Assembly (NCBI GenBank): GCA_019694875.1
Contig: JAIBBC010000003.1
Coordinates: 1,046,469 to 1,110,468, forward strand
Direction: 5' to 3'
DNA: 64,000 nucleotides
From: Cyclobacteriaceae bacterium
GTDB taxonomy: Bacteria > Bacteroidota > Bacteroidia > Cytophagales > Cyclobacteriaceae
Shown piece by piece: positions 1 through 9,235 of this stretch. Each line of letters opens with the position of its first letter. Positions within the stretch are counted from its first letter, which is position 1. Below the pieces are notes generated by a model. The model saw only the letters and a program-made list of their open reading frames with translations, did no database searches and was not told the origin of the DNA. A program made the translations under genes and the position numbers.

Positions 1-327
1 AGTGGGGCGGGGAGATCGTGTTTAAGATTTTTTCGATGAATGACTAAAGTTTTTTGAGGTTGTGGTGGGAATTTTTCGGCCCGGAAGCCAAAATGATCAA
101 ATAGAAACAAAAAAGTTAGCGTATGTGGGTTTCAGAATCCTTTCGACTTTAGGTTTTATCCACGTACTTAATCTCGCGGTATCAGCGTACCGCCCGACTA
201 CCGTAAATCGTATCAAAGCAGATCAATCATATAGCGGCTTTCCAAATCGATGTGAAAGAGTGAACTATTAAAACGGAGGATAAAAAAATCTTCTCTTTTA
301 CCCGCGGAATAAATATGCGCAATCCCG
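1..327. other. left-edge stretch without a clear gene
   Basis: No convincing complete gene is seen. One plus-strand frame is open from the window edge to a TAA at 45-47 and would end in the residues WGGEIVFKIFSMND, so it may be the 3' end of a gene lying outside the window; too little is visible to name it. A 69-codon frame at 62-271 has unremarkable composition and no recognisable motif, and is probably noise. The convergent lipoprotein gene ends at 328. Confidence 0.3.
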
Positions 328-846
328 TTATCGGGGAGAATTGATTCCCCCCTGGTTGGCGGGCAGGTCAAGGAACGCAACAGACGTACTATTCCCAGCA
401 CCCAAAATCTCCAGCAATTTGCAACGCTCCACAATCTGGTACTTACATTCCTGCTTACCGTAGAACTTCATCACGCAACTTTCCTCAGAAATACGAAGAC
501 CAGAAACTTCTATGCCGGCAGTTTCTGACAATGGGACAATCATCGATACCATTCTTTCTACCGTCTGGTATTTAAATGATAATGCACGGAAGTCACCCTG
601 ATTGTCCGTGAGATCTACAATTTCAGCATTCTTAATTATTGTAATATTGTCGACCTCGTTCGCGAGCAAATTCGCCATTTTATTCAGCTCTTGCTGATCA
701 TTAGCGCGAATTTCTGTGCCTGACGTTGGGATATGTTGCAAATTGTTGGTGTGCGATATGAACTCTTCTGAAGCACAGCTTCCCAAAAATAAAATAACAA
801 GAGTCACACACACGGAGAAAGAGCGAAAGATTTTGAGTTTGTTCAT
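328..846 (-). CDS. hypothetical lipoprotein
   Basis: A 172-residue protein of unknown function. The N-terminus has a basic start, a hydrophobic core and the lipobox L-G-S-C with Cys24 as the predicted lipidation site, so it should be an envelope lipoprotein. The remainder is mixed alpha/beta with several scattered cysteines (for example in SCVMKFYGKQECKYQIVERC) but no domain I recognise. The start at 846 is chosen because it places the signal peptide at the N-terminus. It is divergent from the LRR/TonB-C gene across about 250 bases, which contain a weak hairpin (876-881 with 895-900). The gene is supported by its signal sequence; the function is unknown. Confidence 0.7.
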   Translation of the reverse strand: MNKLKIFRSFSVCVTLVILFLGSCASEEFISHTNNLQHIPTSGTEIRANDQQELNKMANLLANEVDNITIIKNAEIVDLTDNQGDFRALSFKYQTVERMVSMIVPLSETAGIEVSGLRISEESCVMKFYGKQECKYQIVERCKLLEILGAGNSTSVAFLDLPANQGGINSPR

Positions 847-1099
847 ACAGGTTATTGGTTAACATTTGGTTTTTTATCAACTATCTTTTCATCTGTTGAT
901 GATTATGTTTAACGAATAGTCTATCCGAAAATTGTACTTACGAAGCTTGCGCTGAATCTCAGTTACCCTTTATCAATCCCGTAGCAACGAAAAGATCGAG
1001 GCATAGCGCATATATAAAGATAAAACTACAGCTACCCGATATTCATATGTATCGTGATAAGCCGAAAATTGCTATCATTGAGAATCCAATTTAAACCTC

Positions 1100-2749
1100 A
1101 TGAAAATCAATCTGATTGTCGCGTTCACGTTGTTGTGTCATGTTTTGAGCGCACAAGAGCAGAAAATTACTGCACGTATCGTTGAGCCAGGAACTGAAAA
1201 ATCAGTAGCAGAAGCAAAGATTACCATCGAAGGAACCACGATTTCTACCTTTACAAATCATCTTGGCTGGTTTGAGTTAATGGTTGACCGTGCGCAACAT
1301 AAGTCGATCAACGTCTCACACATTTCATATAAGCTTTTACAGGTACAAATTCCCGCGCAGGATCGTTTCAAACTTTATCTTGAAAGAGATACCGTACGAC
1401 TAAAGCCGCTGAATCTGAACGACTATGCCGGAACGCCAGTTGCTGGTGAACAAAATATAACAGGCTCCGGTCAAACATCAGATGAAGCTGAAGCAAGGTA
1501 TCCGGGTGGCTGGAGCGAACTTTACAAAACGATCGGCACCACACTACATCCTGCATTACCAGCCGTAACTGAAAAAGGATTCGTAGTGAATTTTACGATA
1601 TCAGAAACAGGTCAACCGGTTGACATAGAAGTTTCCGAACCATCCGCTAAAGAAACAGTTGTTGCCGCATTCCAAAAGATGCCGGCCTGGACTCCGGCCA
1701 TGCAACATCAAAAAAATGTAAAGCAACAGTTCATGATGCAAATCTGCAGGTTCGCAAAAGTTGAATTGCAAAAAGGTGATATGTTTGAATTAACTACTTT
1801 CATCAATAGACAAATCCGATATCCAGCTTATGCCAAGCGAATGGGGCTTGAGGGCCCAACGTTCACACAATTTACAGTTGACGAATTCGGCAATGTAATC
1901 GACATCTTACTGCTGGAAGGGCTTGACGCGAGTTGCAATTCGGAAGTTAAACGTGTGATTTCAATAATTCCATCCGCTATTCTTAAAACGCTTTCTGAAA
2001 AAACGCACGAACGACTATTCATACTACCTGTTCTCTTCGGACTTGGAAAACCCTTAAAAGAAGGCAGAGAATACAAGCTAGAGCACAATGCATACTTATT
2101 ACCTGCAATTGACGTAATGGCTGGTGAACTTACCGTAGTGAGAAGAGAACTAGGAAATGGAAGAATAACCTCAATCCCTGCACAGCAACCGGTCATTGTA
2201 ATCTTTACCACATTGAATGAAGCTCTCGTTCAGCCGCGCAATGCACAACGTTTAACGCTACGCAATGATAAGCTCACAGCGTTCCCAACCGACATTTTAA
2301 CGCTAACCAATCTCACTTTTTTAGATCTGGAGCAAAATCAAATCACGTCACTGCCGGAGGACCTTGACGCACTCACCAACCTGGAACGACTCTACTTGCT
2401 TCAAAATAAGCTTACCGATTTGCCCGATAAGTTTGCCAACCTAAAAAAATTACGAACACTGGGTCTGTCAAACAATCTATTCTCGGTGTTCCCGGCATCA
2501 TTGACTTCTCTGGAAAAACTGGAAGTTCTCGACATGTCGAACAATCAGTTAACTGAAATTCCGGCAACGATTAAACAAATGAAAAACCTCGAAACAATCG
2601 CCTTAATGAACAATAAGATCACGCGAATTCCTCCTGAATTTTTAGAATTGAGAAAATTAAAGAGAATCTACCTGAACGGAAATCCAATTAGCGCAGATGA
2701 CATCCAGTTGCTTAAACAGACATTTAAGAAAGCTGAGATAGAATTTTAA
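1100..2749 (+). CDS. carboxypeptidase-regulatory-like / TonB-C-like / leucine-rich repeat protein
   Basis: A 549-residue predicted secreted or periplasmic protein. Residues 1-18 form a signal peptide. Residues about 22-110 resemble the carboxypeptidase-D regulatory-like beta-sandwich common in Bacteroidota surface proteins. Residues about 130-215 and 235-310 each resemble a TonB C-terminal domain: each has a V/T-x-F-T-hydrophobic strand, then a D/E-x-G-x-V/P turn and a helix leading to W-T-P or a similar motif. From about residue 379 to the end there are six to seven leucine-rich repeats of 23 residues (pattern L-x-x-L-x-x-L-x-L-x-x-N-x-I/L-T-x-L/I-P). LRRs of this plain type usually mediate protein binding. 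The combination is unusual and its function is not known. No operon partner is evident: the next gene is convergent and ends 10 bases away. Confidence 0.85.
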   Translation: MKINLIVAFTLLCHVLSAQEQKITARIVEPGTEKSVAEAKITIEGTTISTFTNHLGWFELMVDRAQHKSINVSHISYKLLQVQIPAQDRFKLYLERDTVRLKPLNLNDYAGTPVAGEQNITGSGQTSDEAEARYPGGWSELYKTIGTTLHPALPAVTEKGFVVNFTISETGQPVDIEVSEPSAKETVVAAFQKMPAWTPAMQHQKNVKQQFMMQICRFAKVELQKGDMFELTTFINRQIRYPAYAKRMGLEGPTFTQFTVDEFGNVIDILLLEGLDASCNSEVKRVISIIPSAILKTLSEKTHERLFILPVLFGLGKPLKEGREYKLEHNAYLLPAIDVMAGELTVVRRELGNGRITSIPAQQPVIVIFTTLNEALVQPRNAQRLTLRNDKLTAFPTDILTLTNLTFLDLEQNQITSLPEDLDALTNLERLYLLQNKLTDLPDKFANLKKLRTLGLSNNLFSVFPASLTSLEKLEVLDMSNNQLTEIPATIKQMKNLETIALMNNKITRIPPEFLELRKLKRIYLNGNPISADDIQLLKQTFKKAEIEF

Positions 2750-2759
2750 TCTAGGCCCG

Positions 2760-3992
2760 CTACTCCTTATCAATCCTGTACAACCTTCCACTGTCGGTTA
2801 TCGCGTACAGCGCTTTGTCAGGACCTTGGGTTATATCGCGGAAGCGCTGACCTTCACCGGCCAGTAAACGCTCCTCTCCCGCTACCTTGTCATCGCGGAT
2901 TACCAACCGGTCGATATGAGTTTGTCCCAGTGCACAAACAAAAAGATTATTCTCCCATTCCGGCACACGGTCGCCCGAATAGAACGCCATACCACTCGGA
3001 GCAATAACAGGATCCCAATAGTAAACAGGTTGTTCCATACCATCTTTTTGCTGAATGCCATCGCCAATAGTAGCTCCACTGTATTCAATACCATACGTGA
3101 TAGTCGGCCAGCCATAATTCTTACCCGGCTGCAGGAGGTTTATTTCATCGCCTCCACGCGGGCCATGCTCTCCCAGCCATATGTCACCTGTTTTCGGATG
3201 CCGTGCCAATCCCTGCGGATTGCGATGACCAATCGTATACAATTCCGGCAATGCTCCTGCTCCGCTGAACGTTGGATTACCGGGCGCGGGATCTCCGTCT
3301 TTTGTAATCCGTATGGTTTTACCTAAACTGCTCGAAACGGATTGTGCCAACGGGCGGGTCTCCAGCACCGAACGCTCGCCTGTGCTTACGATCAGCCGAT
3401 CATCTTCATCAAATAAAATTCTTCCGCCATAATGCAATGTGCTGCTGTTGGGTGTGTTGGACCGATAGATCACTTCTGCATTCTCAATAGTCTTTTCATC
3501 GTTCGATAATTTTCCCTTTGCCACTGCCGTGATATTTCCACCGGCAACAACTTCTGAGAATACCCAATAAATCATTTTGTTGGAATCAAAGTCCGGGTCA
3601 AGACATAAACCAAGCAATCCGCCCTGACCAGAATCATTTACATCCGGAATTCCGTCAATCGGATCGCTCACCACTCCGGCTAACGTAACAATGCGCATCG
3701 TTCCGGCTTTCTGTGTAATCAATAGACGGCCATCGGGTAATGCCGCAACTCCCCACGGACTGGTGAGTGATGATGTAATAATAGTTTTCTTCCAGGGGGT
3801 TGCAGTAACCACACTTCCAATCCGCGTCTGTCCTTCAAAGGCTGGTTGATAATCGCTGTTGGGGTCGGCTGTTTCAACCGGATCGCCTGTAACGAGTGGC
3901 GGATCGTTATCGTCAGACTTTTGGGCCTTATCCTCGCAGCCGGCCAGCATCAACAGGCTAAATAACAGGCTGAAAATATATTGTGTCTTCAT
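2760..3992 (-). CDS. PQQ-dependent sugar dehydrogenase-like lipoprotein (glucose/sorbosone dehydrogenase family)
   Basis: A 410-residue member of the soluble glucose/sorbosone dehydrogenase family, six-bladed propellers that normally oxidise aldoses or related sugars in the periplasm with PQQ. The start at 3992 gives a signal peptide and lipobox L-A-G-C (Cys19); a start 36 bases further upstream would add a non-hydrophobic extension. Family motifs seen are WGVAALPDGRLLITQKAG near the N-terminus, GGLLGLCLDPDF, LHYGGRI, GHRNPQGLARHP and GEHGPRGGDEIN, in the expected order. Length fits the family. No PQQ biosynthesis genes are in the window, so cofactor use is inferred from homology; many Bacteroidota homologues are untested. 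Confidence 0.88.
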   Translation of the reverse strand: MKTQYIFSLLFSLLMLAGCEDKAQKSDDNDPPLVTGDPVETADPNSDYQPAFEGQTRIGSVVTATPWKKTIITSSLTSPWGVAALPDGRLLITQKAGTMRIVTLAGVVSDPIDGIPDVNDSGQGGLLGLCLDPDFDSNKMIYWVFSEVVAGGNITAVAKGKLSNDEKTIENAEVIYRSNTPNSSTLHYGGRILFDEDDRLIVSTGERSVLETRPLAQSVSSSLGKTIRITKDGDPAPGNPTFSGAGALPELYTIGHRNPQGLARHPKTGDIWLGEHGPRGGDEINLLQPGKNYGWPTITYGIEYSGATIGDGIQQKDGMEQPVYYWDPVIAPSGMAFYSGDRVPEWENNLFVCALGQTHIDRLVIRDDKVAGEERLLAGEGQRFRDITQGPDKALYAITDSGRLYRIDKE

Positions 3993-4165
3993 GATCGCAG
4001 CGTTGCGTGGTAAATTTGGTCCGGACAACGTAAAGCAATTTCGCTTTTCGTTTTAACAGTTCAGCGAGCCAAATGTCTTTTTTCGGTGGATCGTGGATTT
4101 ACACTTTGAGGTACCAAAAGACCGTTTTTTGCCCTTCCATTTGCGATTTGTTGTAACTTACCCTC

Positions 4166-4573
4166 ATGAAACAACGGTGGAAGATCACACTCGGCATCAT
4201 AGCGGGCCTCGTAGTGGTTGCGCTGATTACCTGGATGTCGCCCATCGGGCATTTTATTCTCACCGGTGGATTGGGTGTTGACGAGCAGTCATTCGATGCA
4301 CAGGCATGGAAGGCCGTGAGTAACGCAGAACCCGGAAAAAAACGAGTTCGCATGCTCATGCTTGACGACCTGATGGAAAACCGCTTAAAAACTGGCATGG
4401 ATAGCATTACCGTTAAAGAGATGCTTGGTGAGCCCGACCGCACGCATGGGTTTTCGTATGACCTGGGGGAACTTGCACCCGGAATCGACATCGTTTATCT
4501 GATCCTCACGTTTGACGGCAACGGTAAGGTTGACAAGATTAACGTGAAGGGTAAGAAAGAACTGACCAAATAA
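4166..4573 (+). CDS. small membrane-anchored hypothetical protein
   Basis: A 135-residue protein with one N-terminal transmembrane helix (residues about 8-28) and a soluble domain outside. The segment RMLMLDDLMENRLKTGMD followed by VKEMLGEPDR resembles the start of the BamE/SmpA-like fold, in which a gly-met turn is followed by a short helix and the L-G-x-P-D turn, but the resemblance is short and the rest does not help. It is convergent with the VOC gene, whose stop lies 6 bases away. Function unknown. Confidence 0.7.
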   Translation: MKQRWKITLGIIAGLVVVALITWMSPIGHFILTGGLGVDEQSFDAQAWKAVSNAEPGKKRVRMLMLDDLMENRLKTGMDSITVKEMLGEPDRTHGFSYDLGELAPGIDIVYLILTFDGNGKVDKINVKGKKELTK

Positions 4574-4579
4574 TTATCT

Positions 4580-4924
4580 TTAAACCGCCTGCCCGAATGT
4601 TATCAACGTTCCATTGGGGTCTGTCATCGAAAATTCGCGTTGTCCCCATGACTTAGTTTCGAGTTTTCCGTTGGTATGGATTGACAGTTTTTGCCCAACA
4701 TTTTCGTACAAGGTGTCGATGTCATCAACACGCAGATAAATCATGAAATCTGATTTGGACGGTTCGAGTGACGGAAACGAAAAGAAATGAAGTTCAAGCT
4801 TCCCGGAAGTTGCGATCAGATAATCCGGATAATCGGATGTGATCGTAAACCCGAGGACTTTATAAAAATCAGCAGTCTTTTGCTTGTTGATGTAGGGTAA
4901 TTTAGGAATAACAGACGTAATCAT
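4580..4924 (-). CDS. VOC-family protein, bleomycin-resistance-like
   Basis: A 114-residue single-domain member of the vicinal-oxygen-chelate (glyoxalase/bleomycin resistance) superfamily. It has the paired beta-alpha-beta-beta-beta modules: YINKQKTADFYKVLGF in the first, LELHFFSFPSL at the end of the first sheet, and FMIYLRVDDIDTLYENV and REFSMTDPNGTLITFG in the second. The D-P-N-G turn is typical of the family. Small proteins of this type often bind drugs stoichiometrically, or are enzymes of unknown substrate; the sequence does not decide. It ends 6 bases from the convergent upstream gene and is followed on the same strand by the 5398 gene, 9 bases apart. Confidence 0.8.
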   Translation of the reverse strand: MITSVIPKLPYINKQKTADFYKVLGFTITSDYPDYLIATSGKLELHFFSFPSLEPSKSDFMIYLRVDDIDTLYENVGQKLSIHTNGKLETKSWGQREFSMTDPNGTLITFGQAV

Positions 4925-4933
4925 AGAAAATCG

Positions 4934-5398
4934 TTAATCGCGTTTAAAGGGTGAATCGCCATAACCAACTACGCTTTTGCTAAGGGGTTCCTGAGCAACC
5001 GATTTACCTTCATGGAAGATTGTGACTTTATCCTGTGAGGAACTGATCCGGACACTGTCGCCCAAGGTAAGTCGATTTGCATATTGTAAGATAAAACAAA
5101 TAGAATCTCCGGATTGATCAAAAATAAAGTACATCATTCCATGCTGCTTGAAATGATTCTTGAGACTATCCTCCCGGTATACCTTTGGGTTGCCTGCGGT
5201 TATGCGCGCCCACACCCGGCCTCCGTTTGAATTGTACATCTTGACACTATCGATCTCGGCCGAGAATTCATATCCCAGCGATTGAGCAAACCACTTCTCT
5301 TCATCGCCCAGTCGCTTTTGATGAACGACAACGATCCGGGCAATCAGCAAAACAGAAAGAATCGCGATAGCGCCAAGAATCAGAAGTCCTTGTTTCAT
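4934..5398 (-). CDS. hypothetical membrane-anchored protein
   Basis: A 154-residue protein starting MKQGLLILGAIAILSVLLIA, a single N-terminal transmembrane or uncleaved signal helix, followed by a hydrophilic domain rich in charged residues and strands (FDQSGDSICFILQYANRLTLGDSVRIS). The start at 5398 is preferred because an upstream in-frame start adds only a short charged leader before the helix. It lies 9 bases upstream of the VOC gene on the same strand, so the two may be co-transcribed. No family is recognised. Confidence 0.65.
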   Translation of the reverse strand: MKQGLLILGAIAILSVLLIARIVVVHQKRLGDEEKWFAQSLGYEFSAEIDSVKMYNSNGGRVWARITAGNPKVYREDSLKNHFKQHGMMYFIFDQSGDSICFILQYANRLTLGDSVRISSSQDKVTIFHEGKSVAQEPLSKSVVGYGDSPFKRD

Positions 5399-5445
5399 GA
5401 TGCAGCGAAGATACTCGCGCAACGTTAACGATCAAAAAGAAAACG

Positions 5446-6279
5446 TCAGTCGCTTGCCTGGGGCGTTGTATCAACGCGTGAAAGATATTCGTATCCCCGG
5501 TAAAGCAACAGGATTTCCGCCACCAGCGCAGGAATCATGATGACATAGCTGACAAAAAACAAAATCACCGTTATCAGGAAACAGCCCGTAGCGATTTCCA
5601 GAATGCCTGCCACTCTCGAAAGTTCGCCCATACCGTCCTGCAGGCGGATAAGGGCTACCCCAAAAACAATACTTAGCGTGCCAAAGAGGATAGCTGCAAA
5701 TGCATACGGAATGGAAAACAATTCTGTTTCCGCTACGGTAAATGACAAAGTGAACACATCCAGAAATCCGATAGCGGCAGTTGTTGTGATGAGCATATAT
5801 GCGACAATTTTCAAAAGTGCATTTTCAAATACATTGCTCAACGCGATAAAACCCCGCGCAAAAAACACGTACGATACAACCATAATTACCGTGAAAGCCG
5901 TGTAGATAGCCTTCATAGAAAACTCCCATTCGCCCTTGCTGGTGAACCACGCGACATCGAGTGTGCCGAGAACAATCTGCGACACGAGATAAACTGCTCC
6001 TGCCAATGCAGCAATAAGCACGGTCATCCGGTTTGCATTGGGTAACACTTTTTTCCGCGTATCCATAACCTGGTTTGAATTTGTTGAAACGGGTTCATAC
6101 TTCTCTCCAAGTGCAGCCCACAAAATCTTCACGGTCGACAACCGCGGCAATACTTCACCGCTTTCAATGCGCTGAATGGTCCGAACGCTCACATGGCTTT
6201 TTTCGACAAGTTCTTCCTGGGTAAGGTTTTTCTCTTTCCGCAAGGCGACCAGCCGTTTTCCAAGTTCCGGTTGTTGCAT
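5446..6279 (-). CDS. membrane-anchored XRE-family transcriptional regulator
   Basis: A 277-residue protein with an N-terminal XRE/Cro helix-turn-helix (residues about 5-62; LVALRKEKNLTQEELVEKSH then VSVRTIQRIESGEVLPRLST) joined to a membrane domain of about six hydrophobic segments between residues 84 and 265. It is probably a one-component regulator that binds DNA from the membrane, or a membrane protein whose helix-turn-helix has a regulatory role. Similar XRE-plus-membrane proteins occur in Bacteroidota, but their ligands are unknown. The following 130 bases contain a tandem copy of an 11-base sequence (about 6349-6371). Confidence 0.85.
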   Translation of the reverse strand: MQQPELGKRLVALRKEKNLTQEELVEKSHVSVRTIQRIESGEVLPRLSTVKILWAALGEKYEPVSTNSNQVMDTRKKVLPNANRMTVLIAALAGAVYLVSQIVLGTLDVAWFTSKGEWEFSMKAIYTAFTVIMVVSYVFFARGFIALSNVFENALLKIVAYMLITTTAAIGFLDVFTLSFTVAETELFSIPYAFAAILFGTLSIVFGVALIRLQDGMGELSRVAGILEIATGCFLITVILFFVSYVIMIPALVAEILLLYRGYEYLSRVDTTPQASD

Positions 6280-6409
6280 AACGATTTTAAGGTTTGCACA
6301 ATGTTACGGGTTTAACGCATAGCCGCGCAGCGCGGGATGCAAATTCCACCCGTCATTTGCCCGTCATTTGTTGAAAATAAGGCCGGACGACAGGTTTTGA
6401 AAACTGAAA

Positions 6410-7474
6410 TTACTTTTTAAGGTGAGAATCGAGCCAAACGTAAACGCGCTCTTTCACTTTTGACGGGAAGGCGTGTGCCCCGCCCGCTTCATCGAACGTA
6501 ATCACTTCGACCGGATTGCCTCCTGATTTTTCATAGTAACGATTTGCTTCACGTTGCATGCGAAGTGTTTCATCAGCATGTCGCCTGCTGTCTTGCCGCT
6601 GCTGACCGGTTTCGTTACCCCATTCATACAGCCCGCGCGTCATTAAAAAAGGCCGGGGCGCAATAAAGCCAACATAATCAGACGTTTTTCCAACCAGGGC
6701 CATTCCCGGTACAACCGTCATTGCATGTCGTTTCCGGATAGCATCTTCATCAAACCAATCTGTCAATTCAAACACGCCACACGATGAAACACCCGCAGCG
6801 ATGCGTTTATCCATGAACATGAAATATGCAAGCACATAACCGCCAGCGGAATGACCGATCGCTCCGATACGATTTTCATCTACACCACGTACCGTGCAAA
6901 GTACATCGGTGGTTAACATAAGGTCGTAAACTTCCTTACCGGCAAAATTTCTTCCTTCCAAAAGCAACTGGCCGAGCCTGTGTTCTTCCGCCAGGTCAGC
7001 CACTTCAAATACATCCGCCAGTGTATCAGGTTTCGGGATTCGCCTGCGCGATCCGTGCAAAAACCGTTCGGGACAAATCACAATGTAACCCCGATTGAAA
7101 AGTTCTAAACCGTAATGCTGGTCGGGATCACCCGCAATGCCCGCAGGTTCAAGGTTGCCGAGATAATTATGCGATCCATCCTGATGAATGGCCACAATAG
7201 CCGGAAGCTTCCTGTACTTTGCCTCATCGGGGATAAAAAGATAAGCAGTGATATAATCAGGCGGAGTATGAAAATCAGTATTGGCAGGTTCAGCCAGGTA
7301 TCGGATCTTGTACCGGTTGCCCGCACCGACATGCACCTTTTCAAGCGTGTCGACTTGCAACGCAGGCTTGGATGGCATCACTCCCAGAACACGCCTGAGG
7401 TCAATTTTTTTCTGCGCAAAACAACAGGCTGTAAAACATAGGCCGGCCAGAACAAGAAAAAATCTTTTCATCAT
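6410..7474 (-). CDS. secreted alpha/beta hydrolase (dienelactone-hydrolase/acetylxylan-esterase-like)
   Basis: A 354-residue protein with a cleavable signal peptide (residues 1-20, ending C-C-F-A-Q) and an alpha/beta-hydrolase fold. The nucleophile elbow is G-H-S-A-G-G with Ser209, the oxyanion region is IVAIHQDG, an Asp-bearing strand is near LMTTDVLC, and the catalytic His is probably in G-G-A-H-A-F near residue 335. This class hydrolyses acyl esters, often on plant polysaccharides, but substrate cannot be read here. The start could be either of two adjacent Met codons (7474 or 7471). The downstream acyltransferase gene is on the same strand, 32 bases from this start. Confidence 0.82.
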   Translation of the reverse strand: MMKRFFLVLAGLCFTACCFAQKKIDLRRVLGVMPSKPALQVDTLEKVHVGAGNRYKIRYLAEPANTDFHTPPDYITAYLFIPDEAKYRKLPAIVAIHQDGSHNYLGNLEPAGIAGDPDQHYGLELFNRGYIVICPERFLHGSRRRIPKPDTLADVFEVADLAEEHRLGQLLLEGRNFAGKEVYDLMLTTDVLCTVRGVDENRIGAIGHSAGGYVLAYFMFMDKRIAAGVSSCGVFELTDWFDEDAIRKRHAMTVVPGMALVGKTSDYVGFIAPRPFLMTRGLYEWGNETGQQRQDSRRHADETLRMQREANRYYEKSGGNPVEVITFDEAGGAHAFPSKVKERVYVWLDSHLKK

Positions 7475-7506
7475 TCATAAAGACAACCAACGGCTAAACA
7501 GGTTGC

Positions 7507-8580
7507 TTACACGCTATTTTTTTCAGAAAACTTCAATCCAAACAACGGTCGCAACCATTTTATTCTTCGAATGATCTCATAACAAGCGAAGCAACCTCCT
7601 GCTGTGATCAGCAGCACAAGCACAAATTTTATTCTTACATCCAGCGAAAGCGGGAAGATCAACACCGAGCCGAGATACAGGAAGATCATGTGAAGAATGT
7701 ACACGGGATAGGCTGCCTTGCTCAGGTATGCCAATACCTTACCTCCGCGGTTTAAGTACCTGTGCCCGAATGCGAGCACCGAAATAATCCAGCATTGCGA
7801 CTCGGTCACGAGCAGATAAACCGGATTGTTGATCGCGAGGTATACCGTACGCAGCAGAAACAGTGCGACAGCAACAGTCAAAAACACCCAGCGATATTTC
7901 ACAATCATGTTCCAGAAGCCCTGACCACTTAATACGAAGCAGAATCCAAAAAAGAATGCCAGCAATCCCAGAAAGAAACCGTGCCATGTCATGGCATACA
8001 TTTCATATGGAAATGGTTTAAGGATAATGGCTTCGAGAATAAAAGCGCCAACTACAATAATCAATCCCAACGGAGTTCTAAATGTACACGCAATTGCGCG
8101 ACTCAATTTTCCGGATTGATTCCGTTTCAGATGCAGGAACAGGGGCGTGAACAACATAACGTAAATAAAGATGTTCGCGAGGAACCACAGATGGCCCGGG
8201 CCTGGCGTGTATGAAACATTATAATGATAATAGCGCTGCCACAGGTATGCATGAATCGGAACGATGGCAACCGCCCCGAAAAGAAACGGTATTAAAATCC
8301 TGCCTGCACGTTCAGCAATCAATTGCTTTCCGTTACGGTTTTGCAAAGCGAAGTAAACCCCCATTCCGGAAACAAAAAATAACAACGGTATCCGCCACAC
8401 ATTCAGCATGCTCATGGGAATCCACAAGGAAGTCCAGGGTTCATTGTTGGTAATGAAGGCAATCATCATACCCCATGGCTGGAAGCCAATGGCTACGTGA
8501 TAGATCAGGAGTAATCCGATAGCGATTACCCTGACCCAGTCAATGTCGTATCTGCGGTCGGTAGCAGTCATATCATTCAT
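7507..8580 (-). CDS. acyltransferase-3 family integral membrane protein
   Basis: A multi-spanning membrane protein of about 357 residues with roughly ten transmembrane helices. The opening R-R-Y-D-I-D-W-V-R-V-I-A and the segment FFVSGMGVYFAL match the acyltransferase-3 (OafA/YrhL, glucan-succinylase) family, which transfers acyl groups from cytoplasmic donors to sugars outside the membrane. I prefer a start at 8580 (MNDMTATDRRYD), because the upstream in-frame starts at 8628 and 8595 only add a polar leader; 8571 is also possible. The acceptor is not evident; neighbours are an esterase-like hydrolase and an ankyrin lipoprotein. Confidence 0.8.
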   Translation of the reverse strand: MNDMTATDRRYDIDWVRVIAIGLLLIYHVAIGFQPWGMMIAFITNNEPWTSLWIPMSMLNVWRIPLLFFVSGMGVYFALQNRNGKQLIAERAGRILIPFLFGAVAIVPIHAYLWQRYYHYNVSYTPGPGHLWFLANIFIYVMLFTPLFLHLKRNQSGKLSRAIACTFRTPLGLIIVVGAFILEAIILKPFPYEMYAMTWHGFFLGLLAFFFGFCFVLSGQGFWNMIVKYRWVFLTVAVALFLLRTVYLAINNPVYLLVTESQCWIISVLAFGHRYLNRGGKVLAYLSKAAYPVYILHMIFLYLGSVLIFPLSLDVRIKFVLVLLITAGGCFACYEIIRRIKWLRPLFGLKFSEKNSV

Positions 8581-8662
8581 TATATCTGAAGTCATCGAAG
8601 AGCAACCACCGGTTTGGGGGATGCTCATTCAATAACGCTCGTGTTAAATACTATGGACAAAC

Positions 8663-9235
8663 TTATTTCAACAGGGTTGCAATCTCGGGCCGCGTTTTTT
8701 CGATGTACGCGTAGTCAAGCTTCAGACCCATTGGCGCGAGCATCTGCTGCATGGCTTCGTAGGTTGGTTTTAAATCGGCATACGGACCGGCAACTGATTC
8801 ATATGCAGTGGAGTTGTATTTATTGCGGATTGACTTATCGGCTTTTTTATCAAGCAGCATTTTTACAATCTCCGGCCGGCAAAAGAAAGCAGCGGTATGC
8901 AGCGCAGTTGAGCCCTCATTATTCTGGAAATTGATATCAGCACCGGCATCGATTAAAAGTTTGGCGATTTCAGTTTTGCCAAAAAGTGCAGCCGAGATCA
9001 GCGGGCTCGAGCCACCGTACGGGTCCTTCTCATTAATATTAGAGCCGGCCGCAATGTGTTGCTTAATGGCATCGCGGTTATCGGTTACTACTGCCGTGTG
9101 GATGTCAACCGAAGGCGCCTCTTTTCCGGTTTTTTTGGTTTGTGCTGAGCTGTCGTTACTTCCGCAGGATGCAAGTATCAAAACCGACATCAGGTACAAT
9201 GCTAAACGAATCATGTTCTTTTTCATGGCTTTCAT
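8663..9235 (-). CDS. ankyrin-repeat lipoprotein
   Basis: A 190-residue lipoprotein: signal peptide and lipobox L-A-S-C (Cys24 from the first Met), a short Ser/Lys-rich linker, then about four ankyrin repeats between residues 43 and 165. Clear repeat landmarks are DPYGGSSPLISAALFGKTEI, IAKLLIDAGADINFQNNEGS and TALHTAAFFCRPEIVKMLL. Ankyrin stacks bind proteins; the partner is unknown. A second Met four codons in is an equally good start. It is divergent from the AraC/TPR regulator, which raises the possibility that the regulator controls it. Confidence 0.85.
   Translation of the reverse strand: MKAMKKNMIRLALYLMSVLILASCGSNDSSAQTKKTGKEAPSVDIHTAVVTDNRDAIKQHIAAGSNINEKDPYGGSSPLISAALFGKTEIAKLLIDAGADINFQNNEGSTALHTAAFFCRPEIVKMLLDKKADKSIRNKYNSTAYESVAGPYADLKPTYEAMQQMLAPMGLKLDYAYIEKTRPEIATLLK

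Noticed and set aside
62..271. 69-codon plus-strand frame near the left edge
   Set aside because: No motif, no start context, unremarkable composition; likely chance.
6349..6371. tandem 11-base repeat CCCGTCATTTG
   Set aside because: Only two copies, no structure and no link to a gene; probably slippage.
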